A DNA stretch of 64,000 nucleotides from contig NMRA01000175.1 in assembly GCA_002633005.1 (NCBI GenBank), positions 425,130 to 489,129 on the forward strand, in the 5' to 3' direction. This DNA is from Phoronis australis (Eukaryota; Phoronida; Phoronidae). Both the position numbers and the translations under genes were made by a program. Below the pieces are notes generated by a model. It was not told where the DNA came from and ran no database searches. It saw only the letters and a program-made list of their open reading frames with translations. This document shows, one piece after another, positions 11,846 through 22,932 of this stretch. Within the stretch, counting starts at the first letter, position 1, and every line of letters begins with the position of its first letter.

Positions 11846-12669
11846 TGATTTTGTTTACGAGTCAGTCAACATGCCACGCTGTTGCTACGTACCAAGATGT
11901 ACTCATTATCGTCTCACATGCACTTTGGGTACGTTGCATCGCTTTCCGAAATATGACACACTTCGCCATACTTGGCTAGTTCGCTCGTGTGAAGAAGGCA
12001 GCGCTACCTGTTCATGCAACGCACAAAGCAGTGGCAAGCATTTTCAGCCGTCAGATTACGACAGAGATATGTACGCTGAATTGATGAAGGTCCCTGCGAA
12101 ACAACGCCTGAAAAAGGGTTCCAAACCGTCGCTGTTGATTCCCGGCAGTGCCCCGTCGCCACCTCCGAGAAGTGCGTGTCTGAAGCGAGAAGCCTCGCAA
12201 GTGTGGCCACTATATACAGTGACTGGAGGCACTTCATCTACTGTCACCCATGCCTCCGAACGTACCCCATAGCGTGCAATTCCAGGAACTAGTAGCGATT
12301 CCCCGTGTGCTGTTGTCTCTGGCCCAGAGCCTGTAAGCAGCCCTGCAGCGATGTTGAGTAGTTGGAGTGAATACAGGCGCAGTTTGACACCCAGTGAAAG
12401 GGATAGTTCGTCATCCAATGAACAGATCGGTGAGCATAAGTTTGGTAAGTTTATTGGAGCTATTTAAAAGGTGCCACGTGTGTGAGGAGGGAGTCGCACG
12501 GCGGGATGTAAGCAGTTTGGGTGCTCAAGTCACCATCCACTGGGAGTGGGTCGCGGGTCACTCGGGCAAGTGGGACAGTTCTTCCTCTGTACGTGAGACG
12601 ATATTAAGTACATCTCGGTGGGCAGCAACAGCGTGGCATGTTGACTGACTCGTAAACAAAAGCAAACGA
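11841..12669. mobile_element. THAP-containing unit bounded by a 46-bp inverted repeat
   Basis: Positions 11841-11886 and 12624-12669 are reverse complements over 46 bp with one mismatch (core GTTTACGAGTCAGTCAACAT). Similarity continues inward with more mismatches for about 35 bp. The left arm includes the ATG and first codons of the THAP ORF. The right arm holds the same start on the opposite strand, where it stops after about 11 codons. The left boundary coincides with the end of recognisable LINE sequence. Either this is a small DNA element with THAP coding ends or an inverted duplication of a THAP gene start. No target duplication was found. Confidence 0.6.
11871..12467 (+). pseudogene. 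THAP zinc-finger ORF with one internal stop
   Basis: The ORF starts MPRCCYVPRCTHY, followed by LHRFPKYDTLRHTWLVR and HFQPSDYDRDMY, ending the domain with LKKGSKPSLLIPG. This is the order of a THAP domain (C2CH zinc-binding DNA-binding module): start Cys pair, FPK / W, the CxxHF region and the final 'AVPxxF'-like box. The C-x2-H step looks disturbed: the expected CS-HF is spread out as CSCNAQSSGKHF. A TAG at 12270-12272 interrupts the frame after 133 codons, but the same frame then stays open and Ser/Pro-rich to TAA at 12465-12467. A GTAAGT at 12445 could be a splice donor, so this may be a first exon. THAP domains occur in host regulators and in P-type transposases; which applies here is unclear. 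Confidence 0.6.
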
Positions 12670-14962
12670 CGACGGAACTTATCACAACCGAGGTAGAACA
12701 ATGACTGACTCGACTGCTCTCACAGTCAGACTGTATGAAAAGAAATTGGCACGAAATTATTGCCTCCCAAAACGTAACTTCCGAAGTAGACGACTAGTAA
12801 TTAATTAAATTACGAAAAGCTGTAAATAAGTGAAAAATATGTGTGGGATAATTAACGAACCCTATTTTTGCTAAAAATGACATGAAAAAAGGTTGCCTTC
12901 GCCTTTAAATGTCACAATAACTTCTGGATCCATAAGTGCAGCTTTAAACTCATCTTTTAGACTTACTTCGTGTTGGCTTGATTTGCCGGCCATGCCTGCA
13001 ACAGTTTTGTCCAAAGTGGCCTGCTTTGTGCTCTTTATCAACTCCTCGCTGTTTTTACTAGTTTGTCTCATTTTCTGCAAATTTGGTGCTGGCTTATCAT
13101 TCATATTAAGAGGTGACACATTTAAAGTACTGGAGATACTTAAAAATATCGAAAAAATACGGAGAGCACTGTTCAGTCAACTGCACACTAGTCCGCCATG
13201 ACCAGATACCAACTTTGAGCATATTAAATATGCAAATAAAGTCGCCCTTATGCAATTTTCTGTTTTTGTTTATAACGTCGTTATTAAGCAATGTAGGTGG
13301 ATTATTTTGATGTTTCACAAATGCTTATGTGGTCAGCGAATTTAATGGAGCTACTTTGGAGGTGGATACATCGATGATTTGCATATATTATTCAAATTAA
13401 ACCAGTCATTATTGAAAAAATTCTCATTGTGCATGTACCTGCGGTAAATTATACTGAAATTTGCAATTGTCAATTAATTCAATGAAATCAGTTTACAGGT
13501 TGTTCCATGATATGAATTTCCATAATTTATACAGATATAGGTCGTCATTATTTAAAATTGTTTTTCTGCTCCTAACCTCCTACGGGTATTAAATATGGAT
13601 TATTTTAAATTTACAAGTCATGACATGTTAAATATTCATGATCAATATAGATTGCGACCGTCAAAAGTTACGCGTCTCATCGTGTTAGTTACATGACTCT
13701 GAATGGTCTAATTAAGACTGAACAAACTGTATGATTGCACCAAGAAACTGAAACAAAAACTGAAATCACGTGTCTCACTCTAAGTGAAACGCCGAGATAT
13801 TCGTATTCATATCTTTACCTGATTTGCCTGACAGCTTCGGTATCAAACCAACACCTAATACACAACCTCAAACATTTAATGTATCATTTACTTTTTTATC
13901 AGTTTAAAAACATTTGCTTGCGGAAAAGTTGTTCTCCAAAGTTAAGACATTTATCATTAAGATCTATAGGTGTCTGTGTACGTTCATTTTGGCTAGCGTA
14001 CACGTTTTCAATGTACTGGTCAGTGCGTCGTCGTCACTAACATTCATAACAGCGTTAACCAGGTGTGCATTCAGTTAAACGCTAGGACCTAAAGTTGCAT
14101 TTCACGCTGTTTGGCTGGCTAAAAACGAAATTCAGTCTTCTTTTTTTGCTCTCATAAATTGATCTCATAAAATTCCTTTCCGTTACCAACAGGAAAATGA
14201 CACATGTACGCATTGCCTGTGGCTTGAGTTGTTAACGGAAATGAAATGGAATACTATCACGGCAACAAATATCTAAAGATCGATTTTATGAATGTAAAAA
14301 ATCCCAGTTTCATTTTCGTTTTTACCAAGGACGAAATGCAACAAGCGTATTTTTAAAACCGAGACATTAAGTTTTTCATAGGTTTGAAACAAACTAAATT
14401 CGAATCCTGATATCAATTCTTGTGCAGGTGTCAAATTGCAGCATTTATTTCACATTTGATAACATGATCTCTTCAGTTGGGGTTTAATCTTTCGCATAGT
14501 GTTGTTACACTATAAAAATACACTTAACGAATTTTCAAAAATCAGCCAAAAGAAGTGTGCAACACCCCTTGCATTTCATGTAGTTGTCAACATTCAAAAA
14601 TGAAAAATACGACGACTGTATTGAAAAAGCGGAACATCCGTGTGCGAAGCGAGACATCTGGGTATGTCAAAACGCAAAGTGAAACACACAAAAACGCCTC
14701 AATTTCGCAGTGTTAAAAGCGTGATATTTCGATGGTGTCATCTCATAGGTCTTTACGGTTTTGACCTCATGCACTGTAAAAGTGAACCAAAAGGTTGTAG
14801 GTTGTACTACTTTTTGTAGCCAATAAACACGTTCATTGCCTATGTTACAATAAAAAGTGGTATTGTTAAAGCACAGACGTATAAACAGCAAAGAGAATGA
14901 AAACAAGACAACTGAAAGAGTTGTAAAAAGGTAAAATATATATTTAGGTAAATAAAACAACA
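12670..14962. other. AT-rich intergenic; one weak ORF1-like fragment
   Basis: Mostly low-GC sequence without recognised genes. An 82-codon ORF on the minus strand (12871-13119) contains KSSQHEVSLKDEFKAALMDP, which vaguely resembles the N-terminus of LINE ORF1 proteins. It lies upstream of the LINE on the same strand, so it could be a stranded piece of that element; this is a guess. Confidence 0.3.
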
Positions 14963-15129
14963 TATACCGTAATCGTTCGGGTTAACGTCCTGGGCGGTTA
15001 AATTGGCGAATCCAAAAAATCGGGGGAGGGTGGTTAACCGAGCAGTGGGCGGTTAAATCGAAAATCCACTTAAAGTCGGGGATGGGCGGTTAACTGAGCA
15101 TGGGCGTTAACCCGAACGATTACGGTATA
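14963..15129. mobile_element. 167-bp palindromic MITE with 25-bp perfect TIRs
   Basis: The left end TATACCGTAATCGTTCGGGT (plus TAACG) is perfectly repeated inverted at the right end. The interior has three GGGCGGTTAA(A/C)-type direct motifs and one GGTGGTTAACC variant. The flanking TATA at both ends fits a TA target duplication, as for Tc1/mariner-type elements. Too short to encode anything. Confidence 0.85.
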
Positions 15130-15844
15130 TTCTACATTTCGTGAAACAACAGTATCCTTGAGAGGATCTCGATCGCCTTACTTAGTTTCAGATTTATTTT
15201 CTACGTTGAAAAGGTAAAAATTGATAAAACTTAACTACACATGAAAAATTGTCACAGTATTTAAGTGGAAACGTGTTTTTAGGTTTCGTATTATACAGAT
15301 ATTAAGCGATTTTAATGCTAAACGTCACAGTATTGTGTAGAAATTTAATGTTGTACTAATGCTGTCAGAATGAAAAGGTTCTTGAAATCCAGTAGTTTCA
15401 AATCTAATGTTGAAGTTCAGGTTTTCACAGGGAAACAGATAGGATAAATAAAATTTACTGGGATGACGAACTTAAAGTGTACAGAAATTCTTTCAATGAA
15501 AATTAAAAATCATCATAACTAAAGTGTTATTAATAAGTCAAGCTATATCGTTCTTGTTTCTACAAAATCATTTTAATTATAAGAAGGGGTGCACTTTCAG
15601 GGCGTAGTAGAATTACACACAATTCACTAGACATAATGTCATCCATCTAGAAGTCATCTTGCCAGTACCGGTTGATTGATGTAATTGAATTGTCTGCCAC
15701 AATGACTTTGTTGCTTATATTACCAAGGGATGGATACGATTCCACGATAGCTACTTTAAAATCCAGCTAAGATACCACTCAAGCAACAGACACTCAACCA
15801 TCCCCAGATCTGAGTTGTGAAACTGAAGACATAAACATGAGCGT

Positions 15845-15875
<31 letters not shown>

Positions 15876-17706
15876 TACCTCGAAAATGCTCCGTGTGATC
15901 GCTGATTAAATGTTATTCCCAGGGACTACATTCCACATTCTTACCTCTAATTCTCAGCTGGAATTTAGAAATATAACTTGAATGTGCTCCCTGGAACTGG
16001 AAATTTGTGTGGGGAGCATTTTCGGTGCTTATGTGGAATTACAAGACTTGTATCACGGGTTCGGTGGCTGTTGGTACGACACTGGCGTTAGGGGTATTGT
16101 AACTGGAATACAGAGGTGCTTAGATGAATAGAGTTTCCACCTCTTGATTACAAGACACTTAGCGGAGCAGTGTTCTTAATGAAAAAAACAGCGTGAATTA
16201 CATGACTCGTGGATCTTTTATAATTATCTGCAATGGCTTGAATCACGTGCATACATTGGAATAAATGCAGCTGTTTTACGGTTAAGTAAGATCCTTTGAA
16301 AATTCCCAAATTTGGGCAAATTCGGAATATCATATCTCAAAATTGAGTGATTGAATTCTTTCGAAACTTTCAAATACTATGCTTTATGCTAGTAATTGTT
16401 TCTAAATGTTCCACTGTTATACCGAGGGCTATCAAAATAATTGGACTTTGAAATTTTCATGAAAAAATCAAAACTATATAAAACGAAAACGAAATTATAA
16501 CATAGAAAACTGTAACAATGTTTTTGAAAATTCATTTTCAAGGTATATATTAAGCAAAATTTGGTTATATTTTTGATAACATTCTGCTATCGACGTCCCT
16601 TCTTTTTTACTAAATTTTGATAAAAAACACATGGTCACGGGAGCCAATTTCGTGAACATGCAAAAATCAAACTTTAATAAGCTTTCTAGTTTCAAAAGGT
16701 ATGTACTTTTACTGAGTAAAATCTATAGTTTTGTACATATTTTGGTAAGTACACAGACTTTTCGATAAGACCTTACATAACCACTGTTTGTGAGGGGAGC
16801 ATTCAAAGTGAATGTTAATCAGCACGAATTATGAGTTCTGAAAATTTATGATGTAATGATATACAAACGGATTTCATTAAATTCATTGGCCATGAAATTT
16901 GAATAATGACGGCCATTATTTGCATGAGTTATGCAAAATGTTCATGTAGCAGCCTGCAGCTGCAAACTGATTTCGTTAAATTAATTGACGTTAATAGAAA
17001 CATAGATGTTAACCGACTCCATATCGTTTACCTGTGGTACTTGGTACCCCAGTTATATAACCACAAGCATGTTTTTAGTAATGGCGACCTTAATTTGCAT
17101 AATTTATGCAAAGTCACGATTCATACACCTGCAAATGGTTATAGTGAATTCACTGACCTTAGAAACATAGGTAAAAACATTAAAATAACCTCATGTCTTT
17201 GGTGTTTGGTAAAGAAGTTATAATCAAAAACAGACTTTGCATAATGATGGCGTTAAGTCTTTGCAATAAAACTATTCAGTTTAAGAAGAAAAAGAAAGAA
17301 AGACTGATAGCAGCATGAAATATTTGAATGTACAAATTAACATGCTATTTGACGTGACCCAAAACCACTATACACCCGTTTTTGAAGATATTTTTAACAA
17401 TATTAAAAGGAATTACGCGACCTACGTGAAGTTATCATGAAATGAACAATGATTACAAATCAAGCACGATGGATTGAACACAGTTAGAAGCCATCGAAAT
17501 ATTTTCTAGTTTGTGAAAAATATCAGAGCAGTGTTGACTAGAACAGAGAAACAATTACATATCAAGCTAAATTGGAAGTAATCAATTTTTACAAGTTGCT
17601 GCTCAGAAGTAGAGATGGTCAGTTATCTGATAATAAATCAAATATTTTAGTTAGCAATTATAATGCTGTTAAAAATATATCACGCATACGCGATCTTGCG
17701 ATCAAG
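15130..17706. other. Intergenic, AT-rich, no gene recognised
   Basis: Holds a microsatellite (15841-15876) and, near 16860-17110, two diverged direct copies of a motif like GCAAACTGATTTCGTTAAATT followed by TTTGCAT-rich sequence. The short ORFs present have no recognisable domain. Confidence 0.4.
15841..15876. repeat. (GC)n/(CA)n compound microsatellite
   Basis: Runs GCGTGCGTGCGCGCGCGC followed by a CA dinucleotide run. Simple-sequence repeat. Confidence 0.95.
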
Positions 17707-17888
17707 CAGGATTCCAAGTTAATGCATGCCAGGTTTACCTCTACTTAGCACTAGCAGTAGAGATGATGATGCTCCCATAGGCTGGAAGCATTATGCCTCA
17801 TGCTGATTAAGCAATCAAAAGTCTCATTGCTGCCTTTTACGCATAGAGGTAGCCTTGGTACAAAGCTGTATATAAATATACAGCTTTG
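17707..17888. mobile_element. Foldback family F, copy B (one end) plus 28-bp hairpin
   Basis: GGATTCCAAGTT at 17708 matches the first bases of the window. Both are followed at similar distances by CTCCCATA and a stretch like AAAGTCNCATTG, so this is a diverged end of the same family. At its inner side lies a perfect palindrome with arms CAAAGCTGTATA and TATACAGCTTTG around a four-base loop (17861-17888). Confidence 0.5.
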
Positions 17889-18312
17889 CACCGATGTGGG
17901 TAAAAAAGTGGTAAGATAAATTCTGACACAAAATTAGTGTCGTTAAAAACTAGTCTTCCTTGAGTAAACAAAATTATTTAACAGTGTTGGAAAAATGGCG
18001 TTCTACCGTTATTCTGCTGCTAAAGTTGTGGAGCGATCTTTAGCGACGGCTTTCGGTGCCATTAAATATTGCGTCACCTATTGGCCAGTTTCTTTTTTCG
18101 CCGATTCTTCAATCAACTGCTGTTCTTTCACGAGCTTGCATAGTCATCACAACAAATTATTGGAACTGGTTTCACTTCATTACAAGTTTTTAAAATTTCG
18201 ATAACGAAAAACCGAATTTCAGAACAAATTTTACTTCTCTGAAGTTGTCGCGAAAATTTAGGAAATGGCGCGTGCGCGTGACAGGAGTGTATTGTTTTCA
18301 AAACGACGACAT

Positions 18313-20013
18313 CAGGCCCGTAGCCAGGGGGGTTCGAGGGGTTCGATCGACCGTGTGCGTTTCCATTCTTTTAAATTCAGTACACGCCTGTGATAATTAA
18401 ATTCACTATAGATAGTCCTCCATTGTTGCTCAAAAATCAGACATTTAACTACATGGGCGGCGCACCGTAGGGGGTTGGGGGGCTATAGTCCTCACTTTCT
18501 TCAGTGCTGCGCCGCCCATGTTCTATGCCGGGGGGCGGTGCACCACAGGGGGGATATATAGTCCTCACTTTTGTCGGTGCTGCACCCACATGAACTACCG
18601 TATTTTCTTGCACTATGAAAATCCCGATGAACATGTTTATATTAGGGAAAAGTAGGTCCAGACCTAATATAAACTTTGGTCAATGAAGAAAGTCTTCTGT
18701 CAATCAGTGCGTCATATGAGCAAAGAACTTGACGGAAAAGATTTCCAAGGTTACATGTCACTGTTCCGAATGTTCATCACTCCAAAAGTAGTCTACTCCG
18801 AAATTACTGCGAAGGTTCGCTACCTTTGAAAGTTCACTCTACTTTGAATGTCCACAATTCCAAAACCAAAATTCCGATAGTTCATTACTCTGCCTTGTGT
18901 GCTAACGAGTCGGAACTGACATGAGAAAAGTATTGTATTTGTGCCCATTTAGTAACTATTTAAAGGGTATACAAGAGTTGAATAGTTAATAAAACATTGA
19001 TTACATTGTTTGCAAATGAGCTCAGTTCCAATCACTGCCAATCGCGAATCTTCAATATAACTAACAACTCATTCAGTCTGAAGCATATAGACAACATCAG
19101 GTCAAGACTTCAGCAACCAACAGCGGCGATTTTAAATTTAAGACGACTGAATGGGACTCTCTGACTTCGTGAAGAGTGGCAGGGACAGGGTAGCCTACTA
19201 ACTACATTTGGTTTCGACCCGGCCATGCGCGTGGTTCCGATGGGTGAGTTTAAGGGGCAGCAGCCATAAACCAGCTCAGTCACGCTGTGAAATTATGCGA
19301 CCTTGCATGGATTTGATGAATGTATCGTGGTTGATAATTCATCAATATTCCTACTTCTTAAACTTTTGAAAATCCCATTATGCACTCATTATTCGTATTC
19401 AAAAGACATGTGGGCAATTTCCCATGATAACGAAATCCGGGCGTTGTTTAAGCATAACTGAAGTGTCGTTTATTTCTGCTGGTAAAGGGGATGCCTGATA
19501 CACCCAAGTCCAAAATTTTAGATCTTTTCGTAGTAGTGAACCTTCAGAATAGTGAACCTTCGGAATACTGGGCTCTTCCCATTTCCAGCGATGTAAGGAA
19601 GTTAAGTAACACGCAAAATACAACCAGATCAAAATATTCAAGTCGATCATGCTTGGATTAAATATTTCCGACCGAGTATGTACGAGATGTAATCACTCAT
19701 TTAAGCACGCCCGGTTTGAAAGTTTGGCAGGGGGTAACGCGGGAACATTCTCTTTCTGGACCACATTACATCCGAATATGGATCCCGTTAGCAACCTTCA
19801 GGGCATCCTCATCTCTGGTATTATGAATTCCGTCTGATCTGTTGGGAACACAGAGCTGAGATTCGTCGTTGTGTATATAGATTTTCTTCTCCCTAGTGAA
19901 ACTGCGTCAAGGGCCTTACCGAAAACTCTTAAGTGTCGACGTTTGTAAAATATCCAAGGTCCACCGTAACAGAAATTCGAACCACCCCCCGCGCAATGCT
20001 AGCTACAGGCTTG
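18313..20013. mobile_element. TIR element family G, copy 2 (1.7 kb) with 5-bp target duplication
   Basis: The left end CAGGCCCGTAGCCAGG is inverted at the right end (…GCTAGCTACAGGCTTG). The bases GACAT directly flank both sides (18308-18312 and 20014-20018), a probable 5-bp target duplication. The body aligns with copy 1 at 4032-6350. Subterminal TTC(A/G)CTAC-type motifs sit near 18770-18880 and inverted near 19525-19575. No transposase is seen, so it is non-autonomous. A younger hairpin element is nested in it at 18453-18592. Confidence 0.75.
18453..18592. mobile_element. Nested tandem-hairpin insertion, family H
   Basis: Two hairpins lie in tandem. The first has arms ACATGGGCGGCGCA and the reverse complement at 18451-18521. 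The second, related one (GGGCGGTGCACC … GGTGCTGCACCC) spans about 18533-18590. AACTAC occurs on both sides (18447-18452 and 18593-18598) but only once at the matching place in copy 1 (near 4722), so the insertion made a 6-bp duplication. A third single hairpin of the family lies at 60803-60866. Confidence 0.75.
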
Positions 20014-20277
20014 GACATACTTTTCTTTGTTAGAAAAGGCGGAGAGTTACGCAAGAAAATGCACTATTGCATTGTTTTTCACTTAAATGGCTGTAACGGG
20101 CAAGGTGAGTATCGGTTGATTCCCAGATTTTGCATGCACCCCGTCCGGTCTTTAGCTTTACATTTTGATACAAGTTTTATGGCGCAGTGACGAGCAGAAC
20201 TACCCTGGCTGCGTGCAATTTCGGGGTCTACGGAAGAAATACACACAGTGGTACCTAGCTGTTTTTTGACGACAGTC

Positions 20278-20660
20278 TTCATACAGCTAGCTGGCTGGCT
20301 AGCATAGAGGGACACCGTCGATGTCTTTAGTTCCTTCCAACTCGAACAAATACTCCCGCAATCAATCTTTTTTTCAAACAATCCTTTGTTTAGTAGCCTA
20401 AATTGACAACTGGCCATTTTTACATTGTTTGCATCATATGACGTATTATCGCCTGGCATGCTAGTTGCTAATTTGGGATACTGAACGAAGGACTGTTTGG
20501 AAAAAAAAGTTTGATTGCAGGAGTATTTCCTTGAGCTGAGGAGACATCAACTACCTCCTGAATTGTCTCTCTATTCACAAGAGGCACTTATTGCAATTTA
20601 TTGCAACATGACATTGAGTGTGAGGCATAATTCGCCGAAAAGCTTCCGGCATATGAATTA
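20278..20660. mobile_element. Foldback family F, copy C
   Basis: The left arm carries ATAGAGGGACACC, TTCCTTCCAACTCGAACAAA and CTCCCGCAATCAAT. The right arm holds the reverse order (AAGTTTGATTGCAGGAGTAT, ACTACCTCCT) and ends with GAGGCATAATTCGCCGAAAA, the outer sequence also seen at 49094-49116. Diverged but still foldable. Confidence 0.7.
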
Positions 20661-21104
20661 TATTGCATGAAATAGTCAATAGACCAGTCTAGTTTTCTCA
20701 GTAGTCCTCTGCATTATGAGAATGGATGGATATATCGTCTGCTGTGCCAGCTTACGCTGGTCAACATTGAGCAAGAATGTAATAAACAATATTTAACAAG
20801 TCGGGTCTAATCGGGTTCAAATATTTTCTTGTTCTTTCTGTCCGTGTCTAGAGCTGGAGAATTCAGTTTTAATAATCAGTCTGAAACACTGTCCTGGTGC
20901 CAACTTTCAAAACCGCGTTAAACACAATTTTAATTGGTGATTGAATGATGAAAGACTTTCCACACTGAGATCACACATTGACACTACATTATGACGCCAG
21001 ACTTTGCATCCACCGCCACCATTCATCACCATGCTCTGTTTGAAACCCAGGGGAACACTGAGACAGCACACCATCTCAACTGGCCACAGTCGAGGTGGTG
21101 GCCT

Positions 21105-21330
21105 TCCCATAGGCCCTCCATATGCTAGAAGCTTTTCGGCAAATTATGTGTCACAATGATTAATCTAAAAAGTCACATTGCTATAAAAACTTTACGCGTA
21201 CCTTAGGATGCTGTTGATGTCTTTAACTCTTCCCAGCTCGAAAAAATACTCCATCAATCAAACTTATTTTCAAACAGTCCAGTTGCAGCATGCCCAAATC
21301 GGTAACTGGCCATTTTTTACAGTTCGCCTC
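21105..21330. mobile_element. Foldback family F, copy D (single arm)
   Basis: Shows the family order in one orientation only: AGAAGCTTTTCGGCAAATTA, AAAGTCACATTGCTATAAA, CTTCCCAGCTCGAAAAAATA and TCCATCAATCAAACTT. The opposite arm was not found, so this is a solo arm. Confidence 0.6.
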
Positions 21331-22644
21331 GGGATATGACATCATACTTGAAAACTTGTATGAACGCCTGTTGGGACCAAATTGTCTTGGAATAACAACA
21401 ATTTATTTTAAAAAATGTGAAAGAAAATTCTTCTGATTGGAAGATTTATGCGTTGTCAACCCAGTGGTATTCATATAATTTCAGGTTATGTTGTGCTAAA
21501 AAATCCTCTAGATCTCTTGCCTAGGAGGATATGTCTGTATTTTGTTGTGCATTATCGTTTTAGAGGCCATCTTGTTTTTGTTCCCCGCTCCCGACAAAGC
21601 CTGCAATAAAATCAAACATCCTAGAAAAGCCTACAGCATGATCTTTCAGTGACAGTTGGCTTTCTATCGATTGTTGGCAAAAATTCAGAGCCGTACACTC
21701 ATAGGCGTACCTGAATGGGTCATGGTGTACCCCTGGATATTTTGTAATGCTCTCTACATTCTTGTATTTCAGGCCATGTTTCTGTGGTGAACTTCTGCAC
21801 TTGTCATGAACTGCTGGTGAACCACCAGGGTCGAGCTATCTTTAGTTGCACAATTGGCTTTTAGCCCAGCCTTAAAGGTAACTAAATTCTATTCGAATGT
21901 AAAACAAAATCTATGAAAATGGAATTGGCATGTCATTTGTCAAATAAACCCAAGGAACCGAAGAACAGAATCTCACTAAATTGTGTTTGGTGTGATGGTT
22001 CTCTGCAGTTGTTATATTATTATTACATCCTGACAGATAGGTGCACGCTGCTCTTAGACTTTGAGAACTCGGTAGGTTGTACAATGAATGCATAAGATAT
22101 TTGTGTTGGCCAAGTGAGTGGAAGTACCCCCTTCATTAGTGTATGACCTCCATTCAGTCTGACATTACAACTTGGACTGGAGTGGTAAGATGTTGGGTCT
22201 TCTGTAGACATTTTCAAAGTTCATCAGATTTCTGACTTAATCTTTAGTTTGGTTTAGAAAGACAGTTGACATAAACCTTTGTATTTTTATGTGCTAGTGT
22301 TATATGTAAGTTCAATTGCCTACTTTGGTGAGACTTTATAATTGCTCAGTTATAATAAAAGGCTTTACCCACAGCTGTTATTGTCTGTGTTTGGAATTTG
22401 GAATGCGAAGTTGCACAGCATATGAAAAACATGGATTACAGGTATTGGTAGCTGCCAAATGTTATATCCTCACTGTCTAGTAACCTTGAAAGTAATCTTA
22501 ACCAGTGCTTTGTGAACGTTCTTGCATAAAAAGTAAGTAACCTGCACATTTGAGGTAATGTATGACTAGTTTTGTGCAAAAATAATTGTCACACACGACT
22601 TTGTTGCATTCTTAGGACTTCCTACAGTCGCCACAAGTTCTCAT

Positions 22645-22932
22645 AGCATTGTATGATCAAGGTACATGTAGCTATGGTGTAGCATTGTATGATCATGGTA
22701 CATGTAGCTATGGTGTAGCATTGTATGGTCATAGTACATGTAGCTATGGTGTAGCATTGTATGATCAAGGTACATGTAGCTATGGTGTAGCATTGTATGG
22801 TCATAGTACATGTAGCTATGGTGTAGCATTGTATGATCATGGTACATGTAGCTATGGTGTAGCATTGTATGGTCATAGTACATGTAGCTATGGTGTAGCA
22901 TTGTATGATCATGGTACAGGTAGCTTTGGTGT
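22645..22932. repeat. 36-bp minisatellite, eight units
   Basis: Units start every 36 bp at 22645, 22681, 22717, 22753, 22789, 22825, 22861 and 22897; the last is diverged. The core is GGTACATGTAGCTATGGTGT. Three variants (GATCAAGG, GATCATGG, GGTCATAG) alternate. Because 36 is a multiple of 3 and the unit lacks stops in several frames, long repeat ORFs appear on both strands (22649-22966 plus; 22622-23014 and 22641-22901 minus). I take these as artefacts. Confidence 0.95.

Noticed and set aside
12394-12648. 84-residue plus-strand ORF next to the THAP ORF
   Set aside because: Overlaps the THAP frame in another frame and enters the right inverted-repeat arm; no domain.
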